From Methylocystis bryophila (GTDB taxonomy: Bacteria > Pseudomonadota > Alphaproteobacteria > Rhizobiales > Beijerinckiaceae): a stretch of 64,000 nucleotides of DNA. Below, one piece after another: positions 43,274 to 50,994 of the stretch. Below the pieces are notes generated by a model. It was not told the DNA's origin and did no database searches. It saw only the letters and a list, made by a program, of their open reading frames with translations. The DNA lies in NCBI RefSeq assembly GCF_027925445.1, contig NZ_AP027149.1, positions 1,116,001-1,180,000 of the forward strand, read 5' to 3'. The position numbers and the translations under genes are program-made. The number at the start of each line of letters is the position of its first letter. The first letter of the stretch is position 1.

Positions 43274-44041
43274 TCAGGCGAGCAGCGCGACGCCTTCCTT
43301 GCCGACCAGCGCATGGATGCGGCCGAGGATCTGCAGCACGACGCCGAACACGCCCAGCGCCATCCAGCCGAAGAACACGAAGCCCCAATGCAGCGGAGCA
43401 ACGAACAGCTCTTCCATGAACCAGAAGGTGTGGCCCCACTCGTTCAGGCCAACGTTCGGGATGATCATGAACGGACCAATCGCCACGATCAGGAACGCCA
43501 GCGAGTAGCCATGAGCAAAATACGGAATGCGGGTCTTCGCATAGAAGAACGCGCCAACCGCGATCACCGAGTAAATCGGGTAGCTCATGTAGAACTCGAT
43601 GATGTGCGACGGCGTGAAGTCCGTGTCGCGAATCACCGTCATGTGCCACGTGCCGTCCTGCTCCGTGAAGAAGGACGCGCCCCAGTAAATGGCGATGCCG
43701 TAAACCGTCAGCCATTGAACCAGAACCACGAGACGGCGCATCTCCTCGCGAGGAGCCACGGCGTCAACGTTGCGGTCGCGGGTCTTCCAGAGGTAGCCCG
43801 CAAGGCCGATGCCCGACACGAGCTCCAGCGGGATCTCCGTCCAAAGGATCGACAGCCAGTACGTCTGGAACTCCGGAGCGAACGAGTCGAGACCCGCGCG
43901 CCAGCCGTAGATCTGCTCATAGATGCGAACGATCAGATAAAACACGTTCAGCACCGCAAGGCCGATCCACATTCCCTTCAGATCGACGATGGTGTCTGTG
44001 CCAGCGGCTGCGCCAGCAGCCGTGCTTGTTGTCGAACTCAT
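43274..44041 (-). CDS. pmoC: Particulate methane monooxygenase subunit C, single gene
   Basis: The 255-residue membrane protein matches PmoC: an Ala/Thr-rich N-terminus, GMWIGLAVLNVFYLIVRIYEQIYGWRAGLDSFAPEFQTYWLSILWTEIPLE, and the metal-site segment RDTDFTPSHIIEFYMSYP with the conserved Asp and His. FFYAKTRIPYFAHGYSLAF and a C-terminal helix pair follow. Together with PmoA and PmoB it forms the membrane enzyme that oxidises methane to methanol. In the canonical operon the order is pmoCAB. Here a terminator follows directly and no pmoA or pmoB exists in the window, so this is a stand-alone copy, known in several methanotrophs. A ribosome site GGGAGACC precedes the ATG. Confidence 0.97.
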   Translation of the reverse strand: MSSTTSTAAGAAAGTDTIVDLKGMWIGLAVLNVFYLIVRIYEQIYGWRAGLDSFAPEFQTYWLSILWTEIPLELVSGIGLAGYLWKTRDRNVDAVAPREEMRRLVVLVQWLTVYGIAIYWGASFFTEQDGTWHMTVIRDTDFTPSHIIEFYMSYPIYSVIAVGAFFYAKTRIPYFAHGYSLAFLIVAIGPFMIIPNVGLNEWGHTFWFMEELFVAPLHWGFVFFGWMALGVFGVVLQILGRIHALVGKEGVALLA

Positions 44042-44188
44042 GCTTGGTCTCCCATTCTGAACCCAGGGCTTTGACCCTTGGGCTTAATGCACACTGACTT
44101 CTCGCAGCGGGAAAGTCATGTGACTTGGTCGCCACTTTAAATGCAAAATGCGTCCTGGGCTATAAAGTTTTGTGCTGCAGCGCAATAA

Positions 44189-44211
44189 GGCCCGGGGAGC
44201 GTCCCCGGGCC
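44189..44211 (-). terminator. Hairpin terminator downstream of ftsH
   Basis: The stem GGCCCGGGGA / TCCCCGGGCC encloses a 3-base loop. On the minus strand it is followed by ttattg, a weak T-run. It sits between ftsH and the pmoC promoter and separates the two transcripts. On the plus strand it is followed by cttctcgc, so it is less likely to work there. Confidence 0.65.
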
Positions 44212-44241
44212 TTCTCGCAACTCTTTCTTTTCACGTCGGCA

Positions 44242-46158
44242 TTAGGCCGGCTGCGGCTCGGCGCCGCCTAATCCGGTCTCGCCGCGATTCGGCGAGGAGG
44301 GCACCGAACCGCGGGGTTGGGCGGGGGACGGCGGCTGGTCCTCCCGCGTCGGAACCTTGCCCTCGAGGAGGCCCTTGAGCTCTTCGCCGGTCAGGGTCTC
44401 GAATTCGAGCAGCGCGTTGGCGATCACGTCGAGCTGTCGGCGTTTCTCGGTCAGAATGCGTTTCGCCGACTCATAGCCCTCCGACACGAGGCGGCGCACC
44501 TCGGCGTCGATCGTCTGCTGAGTCGCCTCCGACAAGGTGACCTGCCGGCCGAGCGAATAGCCGAGAAACTGCTCCTGCTGAGGATCCGCATAGGCCACCG
44601 TGCCGAGCTCGTCGGAGAATCCGAACTGCGTCACCATCGACCGAGCCACTCGAGTGCACATCTGGATGTCGCTCGCGGCGCCCGAAGTGACATTATCGTG
44701 TCCGAACACGAGCTCCTCGGCGACGCGCCCCCCCATTCCCATTGCGAGCATCGCGACGAGCTGCTCGTAGCTTTGCGAGATCTCGTCGCGCTCGGGCAGC
44801 GACTGCACCATGCCAAGCGCGCGGCCGCGTGGGATTATCGTCGCCTTGTGGATCGGCACGGAGCCTTTCATGTTCAAGGACACCAGCGCATGCCCGCCTT
44901 CGTGATAGGCGGTGAGGCGCTTCTCCTCATCCGTCATCATCAGCGTGCGCCGCTCCGCGCCCATCAGGATCTTGTCGCGCGAGTCCTCAAACTCGGCCTT
45001 GGTCACGATGCGCTTCGAACGCCGCGCCGCGAGCAGCGCCGCCTCATTGACGAGATTCATCAGATCCGCGCCCGAAAAGCCGGGCGTGCCGCGCGCCACC
45101 ACCTTCAGATCCACGTCCGGCGCCAAAGGCACCTTGCGCGCATGAACCTTCAGGATCTTCTCGCGGCCGATGAAGTCCGGATTCGGCACGTTGATCTGAC
45201 GGTCGAAGCGGCCCGGACGCATCAGCGCCGGATCGAGCACGTCCGGACGGTTCGTCGCGGCGATCAGGATGATGCCTTCATTGGCTTCGAAGCCGTCCAT
45301 CTCCACGAGCAGCTGATTGAGCGTCTGCTCGCGCTCGTCATTGCCGCCGCCAAGCCCCGCGCCGCGATGGCGGCCCACCGCGTCGATCTCGTCGACGAAG
45401 ATGATGCAGGGCGCGTTCTTCTTGGCCTGCTCGAACATGTCGCGCACGCGCGAGGCGCCGACGCCCACGAACATCTCGACGAAGTCCGAGCCCGAGATCG
45501 TGAAGAAGGGGACATTCGCCTCGCCCGCAATGGCGCGCGCGAGCAGCGTCTTGCCGGTGCCGGGCGGACCGACGAGCAGCACGCCGCGCGGAATGCGGCC
45601 GCCGAGCCGCTGGAATTTCTGCGGATCGCGCAGGAACTCGACGATCTCCTGCAAATCCTCCTTGGCCTCGTCGACGCCGGCGACGTCCTCAAAGGTCACG
45701 CGGCCCTGCGACTCGGTCAGAAGCTTCGCCTTCGACTTGCCAAAGCCCATGGCCCGGCCGCCCATGCCGCCCTGCATCTGACGCGAAAGGAAGATCCAGA
45801 CGCCCAGAAAGGCCAGAAGCGGCAGACCGTTCACGAGGAGGGTCATCATCCAGCCGCCGCCCTCGCCCAGAGGGCGGGCGCTGATCTGCACGTTCTTGCT
45901 TTGCAGCCGCTGCACGAGACTGGGATCATTCGGCGCAAAGGTCTGGAACGGCCGGTTGTCGGCGAAATGACCGGTGATCTCGTTGCCCGAAATCGTCACG
46001 TCATGAACCCGACCCTGATCGATCTGGGTCAAAAGCTCACTAAACGTGATGTCGCGGATCGAGGAGCGTTGGCTGGGCTCGTGGAAGAGTAGGACAAGGG
46101 CTGCGACGAGCAGACCGATGATTGTCCACAGGGCGATGTTGCGAATTTGCGGGTTCAT
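44242..46158 (-). CDS. ftsH: ATP-dependent zinc metalloprotease FtsH
   Basis: The 638-residue protein has two N-terminal membrane helices (IALWTIIGLLVAALVLLF and WMMTLLVNGLPLLAFLGVWIFL) around a periplasmic loop. The AAA ATPase has Walker A GPPGTGKT, Walker B IIFVDEIDAVGRHR and second region of homology ATNRPDVLDPALMRPGRFDRQI. The zinc protease site is YHEGGHALVS, an HExxH motif. The usual form is HEAGH, so the Gly is a small variation. It degrades membrane and short-lived cytosolic proteins. It follows tilS on the same strand, a common order, with a 350-base gap. Confidence 0.97.
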   Translation of the reverse strand: MNPQIRNIALWTIIGLLVAALVLLFHEPSQRSSIRDITFSELLTQIDQGRVHDVTISGNEITGHFADNRPFQTFAPNDPSLVQRLQSKNVQISARPLGEGGGWMMTLLVNGLPLLAFLGVWIFLSRQMQGGMGGRAMGFGKSKAKLLTESQGRVTFEDVAGVDEAKEDLQEIVEFLRDPQKFQRLGGRIPRGVLLVGPPGTGKTLLARAIAGEANVPFFTISGSDFVEMFVGVGASRVRDMFEQAKKNAPCIIFVDEIDAVGRHRGAGLGGGNDEREQTLNQLLVEMDGFEANEGIILIAATNRPDVLDPALMRPGRFDRQINVPNPDFIGREKILKVHARKVPLAPDVDLKVVARGTPGFSGADLMNLVNEAALLAARRSKRIVTKAEFEDSRDKILMGAERRTLMMTDEEKRLTAYHEGGHALVSLNMKGSVPIHKATIIPRGRALGMVQSLPERDEISQSYEQLVAMLAMGMGGRVAEELVFGHDNVTSGAASDIQMCTRVARSMVTQFGFSDELGTVAYADPQQEQFLGYSLGRQVTLSEATQQTIDAEVRRLVSEGYESAKRILTEKRRQLDVIANALLEFETLTGEELKGLLEGKVPTREDQPPSPAQPRGSVPSSPNRGETGLGGAEPQPA

Positions 46159-46508
46159 GGCGCGCCTGACATTGATTGCGCATCGTCCGAGGCTGAGCCC
46201 GGCGACGCTTCGATTGATGTTAAACTAGGCGCGCAAGCCACGCTTGCCAAGTGAGCGGGGCGGCATGGGCGCGCAGAGCCAGAGCAGAAACCCGGCTCAT
46301 TAAAGAAAAAGGCTGTTTTTTCGCGCGTTGCAAACAAGCTTCTGATCAAAAGATCACGGTCGTCCCGCGCAGAACGGGTTAACGTTAATTAATGTTGTGT
46401 CAAAAGCGCGACGATCGTCATTGAGAGGCCATCCGAGCCCGGGGGATGAAATGCGCGTCAAGCTCGTCTGCCTGCATGGAAATTTCAAAATCGCCTATCA
46501 TTACGTTG
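46159..46508. other. Spacer between tilS and ftsH
   Basis: No gene is seen. The stretch is moderately AT-rich around 46295-46410, with a palindrome gttaacgttaattaatg near 46378-46394. It should hold a separate ftsH promoter. I cannot assign boxes with confidence. Confidence 0.4.
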
Positions 46509-47528
46509 TTACATGTGTCGGCTGCGTGGCGGCGCCGGGCGAAAGCTCAGGAAATCCTCGTCAACATCGATCAGCGCGCCCGCGAGTGTCATGCGCGCCG
46601 CTTCGCGTCTCGCCAGAGCGCCTGCGACGCGTTGCGATGCGCGCTCGAGCCGATCCAAGCGCGGGGCCAAGCCAAAATGGGCGACCTGCCTCTCGATGAG
46701 ACGCATCAGAAGCTCGTCCGGCGCTCCCCGCAGCGCCTCGGCTTTGAAGCGCGCCGGCGCCGCGTCGCCTTCAATACGCGCGCCGGCCTCCACCTCCGCG
46801 GCGCAATGTCGCAGCGCCGCTTCGGCCCGCGCCGCGCGGCGGCCCAGGCGCAGCAGCGCGTCCCGATCGAGCCCCTCTGCGGCGAGCGTCGCCGCGAGCG
46901 AGCGAAGGCGTCCGCGTGCGAAGCGCGGGTCGAGGTTGCTCGGATCGGTGACGTAAGCCCGGCCGGCCTCGGCGCAGATCGCCTCGAGCGCCGCCTTGGG
47001 CGCCTCCAGAAGGGGGCGTAGGAGCCGGACGCTTTTCGACGCGCGCTGCGAGCGAGCAGAGTGGACCAGGAGCGTCGATACGGCGCTCATGCCGGCGAGC
47101 CCGGCGCCGCCGCTTCCCCGGCAAAGCCTGAAAAGGATCGTTTCCGCCTGATCGTCGGCATGGTGCGCCGTGACGATCGCGCAGCGCGGGTCGATTTCGG
47201 CGGCGCAGTCGGCCAGCAGCGCATAGCGCATTTCTCGCGCGCGCTCCTGGAGCCGCGTCGAGGGCTTTTCGCCGGCCCAGAGGAGCAGCCGATGCTCGAA
47301 ACCGAGCGCTTGGGCCTCCCCGCCCACGAAAAGGGCTTCCTCGCGGGAAGCTGCGCGCAGGCCATGGTCTACCGTCGCGACGACGATGCGGACCCTTGCG
47401 CGCAGCGACCAGGCGGCTGCGAGCAGCATCAACGCGATGGAGTCGGGTCCTCCCGAGACCGCGAGCAGCAGGGCCGTTTCTTCGGCGAGCGGCGCGAGCA
47501 GCGCGTCCGCCGAAGTCAGGCTCAGCAT
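46509..47528 (-). CDS. tilS: tRNA(Ile)-lysidine synthase
   Basis: The 339-residue protein has the N-type ATP pyrophosphatase P-loop AVSGGPDSIALML. HHADDQAETILFRLCRGSGGAGLAGM and LLRPLLEAPKAALEAICAEAGRAYVTDPSNLDPRFARGRLR are also characteristic of TilS. It adds lysine to C34 of the minor tRNA-Ile so that it reads AUA. The start overlaps the stop of cpoB by 7 bases, so the two are one transcript. The C-terminal tRNA-binding domain is short, as in other alphaproteobacteria. Confidence 0.95.
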   Translation of the reverse strand: MLSLTSADALLAPLAEETALLLAVSGGPDSIALMLLAAAWSLRARVRIVVATVDHGLRAASREEALFVGGEAQALGFEHRLLLWAGEKPSTRLQERAREMRYALLADCAAEIDPRCAIVTAHHADDQAETILFRLCRGSGGAGLAGMSAVSTLLVHSARSQRASKSVRLLRPLLEAPKAALEAICAEAGRAYVTDPSNLDPRFARGRLRSLAATLAAEGLDRDALLRLGRRAARAEAALRHCAAEVEAGARIEGDAAPARFKAEALRGAPDELLMRLIERQVAHFGLAPRLDRLERASQRVAGALARREAARMTLAGALIDVDEDFLSFRPAPPRSRHM

Positions 47529-48442
47529 TGGTGCTTTTTGATCTCACGCACCGCCGATTCACGCACTCGGGCCGGAGACTGCGGATAGCTCGCGCCGATG
47601 TCGGCGAAGGACTGGCAGGCCTCCTCATGGGCGCCGATCTCGGCCAGCGACTGACCCAGACGGAGCAGCGCTTCCGGCGTTTGCGCCGACTGCGGGTGCT
47701 TCTTTTTGATGTCCAGGAATTTTTCAGCCGCCTCCCGGAAGCGGGAGCGCAGGAAGAAGCTCTCTCCGAGGCCAAAGGTCGCCGCCGGGACATATTTGCT
47801 CTTTGGATATTTCGCGAGAAATGCCGTCAGCGCGCGCTCGGCGGCTTCATATTGCTGCTGCTGCATCAAAGCCGCGGCTTGCTCGTATTCCTCCTTCATC
47901 GACGCAGGCGAGGCTTCCGCCGCCGGCCGCGTCGCGGACGGAGCACCCTGCAAGCCGGGCGGGGTCAGGTCCATCGGCGCGCCCGGGTCGCGTGAGCCCG
48001 TTCGCGCCGTATCGCTCGGGGTCAGCGGGGCCGAAGGCGTCGTTTGGCCGAGCGGCCGCGGGGCGCCTGCGGCGGTAGGGTTGGCGGCGGGGTCGAAGGC
48101 GTCGCGCGATCCGCCGACGGGGGCAGTCTGCGGCCGGCCTGCGACGGGGGCAGAGGCGGGGGCGGGAAGGGCTGCGGACTCCGGGCGCGCGCGGAGTTGC
48201 TCTTCGAGCCCCTGAACCTGATGCTGGAGTTCCTCGATCTGCCCCGTAGCCTTGCGCAGCTCGCGCTCGAGTCGATCGACGCGGTTGATGAGAACAGAAT
48301 CCCGATCGGGGCCGGCCGGTTCGCCGACGTCATAACCATCGGGCGCAGACCGGTTCAGATATTGCGCCTCGGTTGCGCGCGGAGCGGCGATGACGCCGAC
48401 GAAGACGAGGAGTATTGCGCCAATGGCGCGGGGGATGAGCAT
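47522..48442 (-). CDS. cpoB: Tol-Pal system protein CpoB/YbgF
   Basis: I placed the start at ATG 48442 (MLIPRAIGAILLVFVGVIAAPRATEAQ, signal peptide). The 306-residue protein has a coiled coil (about 45-85, DSVLINRVDRLERELRKATGQIEELQHQVQGLEEQL) and a low-complexity Ala/Pro/Thr linker. A C-terminal TPR domain (about 175-305) has EYEQAAALMQQQQYEAAERALTAFLAKYPKSKYVPAATFGLGESFFLRSRFREAAEKF. It links outer-membrane constriction with cell-wall synthesis in other bacteria. No pal or tol genes lie upstream here. Confidence 0.93.
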   Translation of the reverse strand: MLIPRAIGAILLVFVGVIAAPRATEAQYLNRSAPDGYDVGEPAGPDRDSVLINRVDRLERELRKATGQIEELQHQVQGLEEQLRARPESAALPAPASAPVAGRPQTAPVGGSRDAFDPAANPTAAGAPRPLGQTTPSAPLTPSDTARTGSRDPGAPMDLTPPGLQGAPSATRPAAEASPASMKEEYEQAAALMQQQQYEAAERALTAFLAKYPKSKYVPAATFGLGESFFLRSRFREAAEKFLDIKKKHPQSAQTPEALLRLGQSLAEIGAHEEACQSFADIGASYPQSPARVRESAVREIKKHQC

Positions 48443-48802
48443 GGCGGGATCGCATCGGTTCGAGCGCGGCGACGCGCGGAGAAAGCCTGGGCGAGCATAA
48501 GCGACGTTTCGGCCAAAGTGAGGCGCGCCGCTCGCCTCTCCGGCTTTCGCATGGAGGCTGTGGCCAGCTCCATCGCGGGGCGGAGGTTGTTGCATATTGT
48601 CGCAAAGCGTGATTGGCGCGGAGCGCGGCAGTAGCTTTAAAGTGCGCGTGGGTGACGCTTTCCTGCGCTTGAGCGGGCCCAGAGGCGGGAAGCCTGGAAG
48701 CAGAACCTGGCCGGTTAAAGCGGCGGAGAGGGGTGAGGGCTCGGCGTCCCGTTTGGGCCCACCGTCCCAAATCGGATCGCCGGCGCAATCTTCAAGCAGA
48801 CC
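48443..48802. other. Divergent spacer between cpoB and lpxC
   Basis: No gene is supported. It should contain the promoters for cpoB-tilS and lpxC. A short less GC-rich patch lies near 48585-48645 (tgttgcatattgtcgcaaag). No known regulatory motif is recognised. Confidence 0.4.
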
Positions 48803-49726
48803 ATGACGTCACCCATGCCTTCTTCTCGCCATCGCCAGACGACCCTCGCCCAGAGGGTGACGCTTGTGGGGACCGGCGCCCATACGGGTCGCCCTTGCCG
48901 CATGTTCCTGCTGCCAACTGACGCCTCGAGCGGAATCGCTTTCTCGCGGCTCGACTCCGAGGAGCTTATTCCCGCGAGCTGGCGCCAGGTTCGCGATACG
49001 CGGCTGCGCGTCGAAGTCGGCGCGAGCGGCGCGCGCGTGTCTACCGTGGAGCATGTGACGGCGGCGCTGTCAGGCCTCGGCGTCGATAATGCGCTCATCG
49101 AGGTTGACGGCCCCGAGGCCCCGGCGTTGGACGGCTCGGCCCACCGGATCGTCGAGGCCGTTCTGGAGGCCGGCGTGAGCCGGCTCGCCGCGCCGCGAAG
49201 AGCGTTGCGAATCCTTCGCAGAGTCCGCGTCGAGGCGGGGGCCGCCTGGGCGGAGCTTGCGCCGATCGCCGCGCCTCGGCTCGAGATTGACGTCGAGATC
49301 GACTTTCCCGCCCCGATCGGCCGGCAGCGCGTGAGGCGCCGGCTCTCGCCGGGCGTTTTCGTTCGGGAACTTTGCTGGGCCCGCAGCTTTGGCTTCCTGG
49401 GAGACGCAGAGAGGCTCTGGCGCGAGGGATTGGCGCTCGGCGCCACGCTCGACAACAGCGTCGTCTTTGCGAAGGGGAGGGTGCTCAACCCCGGCGGATT
49501 GCGCCGGTTTGACGAGCCTGCGCGGCATAAGGCGCTCGACGCCTTGGGCGATCTCGCGCTTGCCGGGGCGCCAATCCTGGGCCGCTTCCGGTCCTATCGC
49601 AGCGGTCACGCGCTCAATGTCGCGCTCGTCAAAAAGTTGATGACGACCCACGGAGCCTTCGCGATGGAAGAGGGAGCGAGCGCAGCCCGGGAATGCCGGG
49701 CGGAAGAGCGCGTCCTCTCGCCATAA
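48803..49726 (+). CDS. lpxC: UDP-3-O-acyl-N-acetylglucosamine deacetylase
   Basis: The 307-residue zinc enzyme carries out the first committed step of lipid A synthesis. It has TLVGTGAHTGRPCRMFLLP, zinc His in STVEHVTAALSGLGVDNALIEVDGPEAPALDGSA, zinc His/Asp in RFDEPARHKALDALGDLALAG and the catalytic His in FRSYRSGHALNVALVKKL. It lies just upstream of bamD, a usual neighbour in alphaproteobacteria. Confidence 0.97.
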   Translation: MTSPMPSSRHRQTTLAQRVTLVGTGAHTGRPCRMFLLPTDASSGIAFSRLDSEELIPASWRQVRDTRLRVEVGASGARVSTVEHVTAALSGLGVDNALIEVDGPEAPALDGSAHRIVEAVLEAGVSRLAAPRRALRILRRVRVEAGAAWAELAPIAAPRLEIDVEIDFPAPIGRQRVRRRLSPGVFVRELCWARSFGFLGDAERLWREGLALGATLDNSVVFAKGRVLNPGGLRRFDEPARHKALDALGDLALAGAPILGRFRSYRSGHALNVALVKKLMTTHGAFAMEEGASAARECRAEERVLSP

Positions 49727-49830
49727 TGTCGCCCGAACAAGCAGGTCTCTAGGATAGGCGTCTCGCTTTGGGCCCCGCCGGGCTTCAAGGCGGAGGTGCG
49801 ATTCGCAAAATGCCGCGAGAGGCCGTCAGC

Positions 49831-50766
49831 ATGAATGCAATCCTTCGCAGTTTGGGCGCGTTAGCCCCGAGCGTGGCGCTGCTGCTGGTCGCGCAGACCG
49901 GCTTCGCGCGCGCCGACATCTCGGACCTTTTTGATCCCGTCACCAATCTTTTCGGGTCGAGCAGCAAATACAAGACGGAAATTACGCCCGACATCCCGGC
50001 TGACGAGCTTTATGACGAAGGTCTCGCCAAGCTCAAGGCTAAGGATTACGAGAACGCGGCGAAGAAGTTCCAGGAAGTGGAGAAGCGATTCCCATTTTCG
50101 CAATGGGCGCGCAAAGGGCTTCTCATGACGACATACGCCCAGTACGAGAAGCCGGCCTACGATGATGCGATCCAGTCGGCTAAGCGCTATATTGAACTCT
50201 ATCCGAAGTCGGCTGATACGCCGTATGTGTACTATTTGACCGGAATGTCTTACTATAATCAGATCACCAGCGTGATGCAGGATCAGTCGAATTCGGAGAA
50301 AGCCTATCAGGCCTTCTCGGCTCTCGTCGAGAAATTTCCCACCTCTGAATATGCGGCCGACGCCAAGCTCAAGATCAATATCGCGCGTGACCAGCTCGCC
50401 GCCAAAGAGATGCAGATCGGCCGTTTCTATCTGACCCGCAAGAATTACCCGGCTGCGGTGAATCGCTATCACGCCGTGCTCGGAAAGTTTCAGACGACCC
50501 GCTACGCTGAAGAGGCGCTCTACCGGCTGACCGAGGCCTATCTGTCGATGGGAATTACCCCCGAAGCCGAGACCGCGGCGGCCGTGCTGGGCCACAACTA
50601 CCCCGATTCACAGTGGTATACGGATGCTGTGTCGCTGTTGAAAACGGGCGGCCTCGCGCCGCAGGAACATAACGAGAGCTGGATCTCGAAGCTTTCGAAG
50701 ACCTTTAGATCCGAAAAAACCGAGCAACGGGGCGTCGCCCCTCTCACTGCCGCGACCGGCCATTAG
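49831..50766 (+). CDS. bamD: BamD-type outer-membrane assembly protein without lipobox
   Basis: I chose ATG 49831 (MNAILRSLGALAPSVALLLVAQTGFARADIS). An ATG seven codons earlier (49810) is also possible. The 311-residue protein has TPR repeats (DELYDEGLAKLKAKDYENAAKKFQEVEKRFPFSQWARKGLLMTTYAQYEKPAYDDAIQSAKRYIELYPKSADTPYVYYLTGMSYY), matching BamD of the BAM complex. BamD is normally a lipoprotein. No Cys is found in the signal region or elsewhere in the protein, and the signal looks like a cleavable type I peptide (FARA-D). It might be periplasmic or held by partners. It follows lpxC, as is common. Confidence 0.93.
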   Translation: MNAILRSLGALAPSVALLLVAQTGFARADISDLFDPVTNLFGSSSKYKTEITPDIPADELYDEGLAKLKAKDYENAAKKFQEVEKRFPFSQWARKGLLMTTYAQYEKPAYDDAIQSAKRYIELYPKSADTPYVYYLTGMSYYNQITSVMQDQSNSEKAYQAFSALVEKFPTSEYAADAKLKINIARDQLAAKEMQIGRFYLTRKNYPAAVNRYHAVLGKFQTTRYAEEALYRLTEAYLSMGITPEAETAAAVLGHNYPDSQWYTDAVSLLKTGGLAPQEHNESWISKLSKTFRSEKTEQRGVAPLTAATGH

Positions 50767-50994
50767 CGAGGCCGATCGGGTGGGCCATGCGCAATCAGGG
50801 GGCGTTCGCAGATCCGTTTTTTCGGAAAGGCGCTCGCCGCGGCGCGGATTGGCCTGAGGGCAAGCCTGCCCTCTGTTCTCGTCGAGGGAGCTGGCGCCTC
50901 ATCGCCGCTTTGAGGAGCGGCAAGAGATCGTTCCGGCGGAAACGCATTGGAGATCGCGGCGGATATCGCCGTTCGACAGGCTGGCGGACTCGAT

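Noticed and set aside
44317..46092. Long open frame on the + strand opposite ftsH (about 590 codons)
   Set aside because: It is the complement of a conserved gene, rich in Arg and His with no domain, a normal artefact of high-GC codon use.
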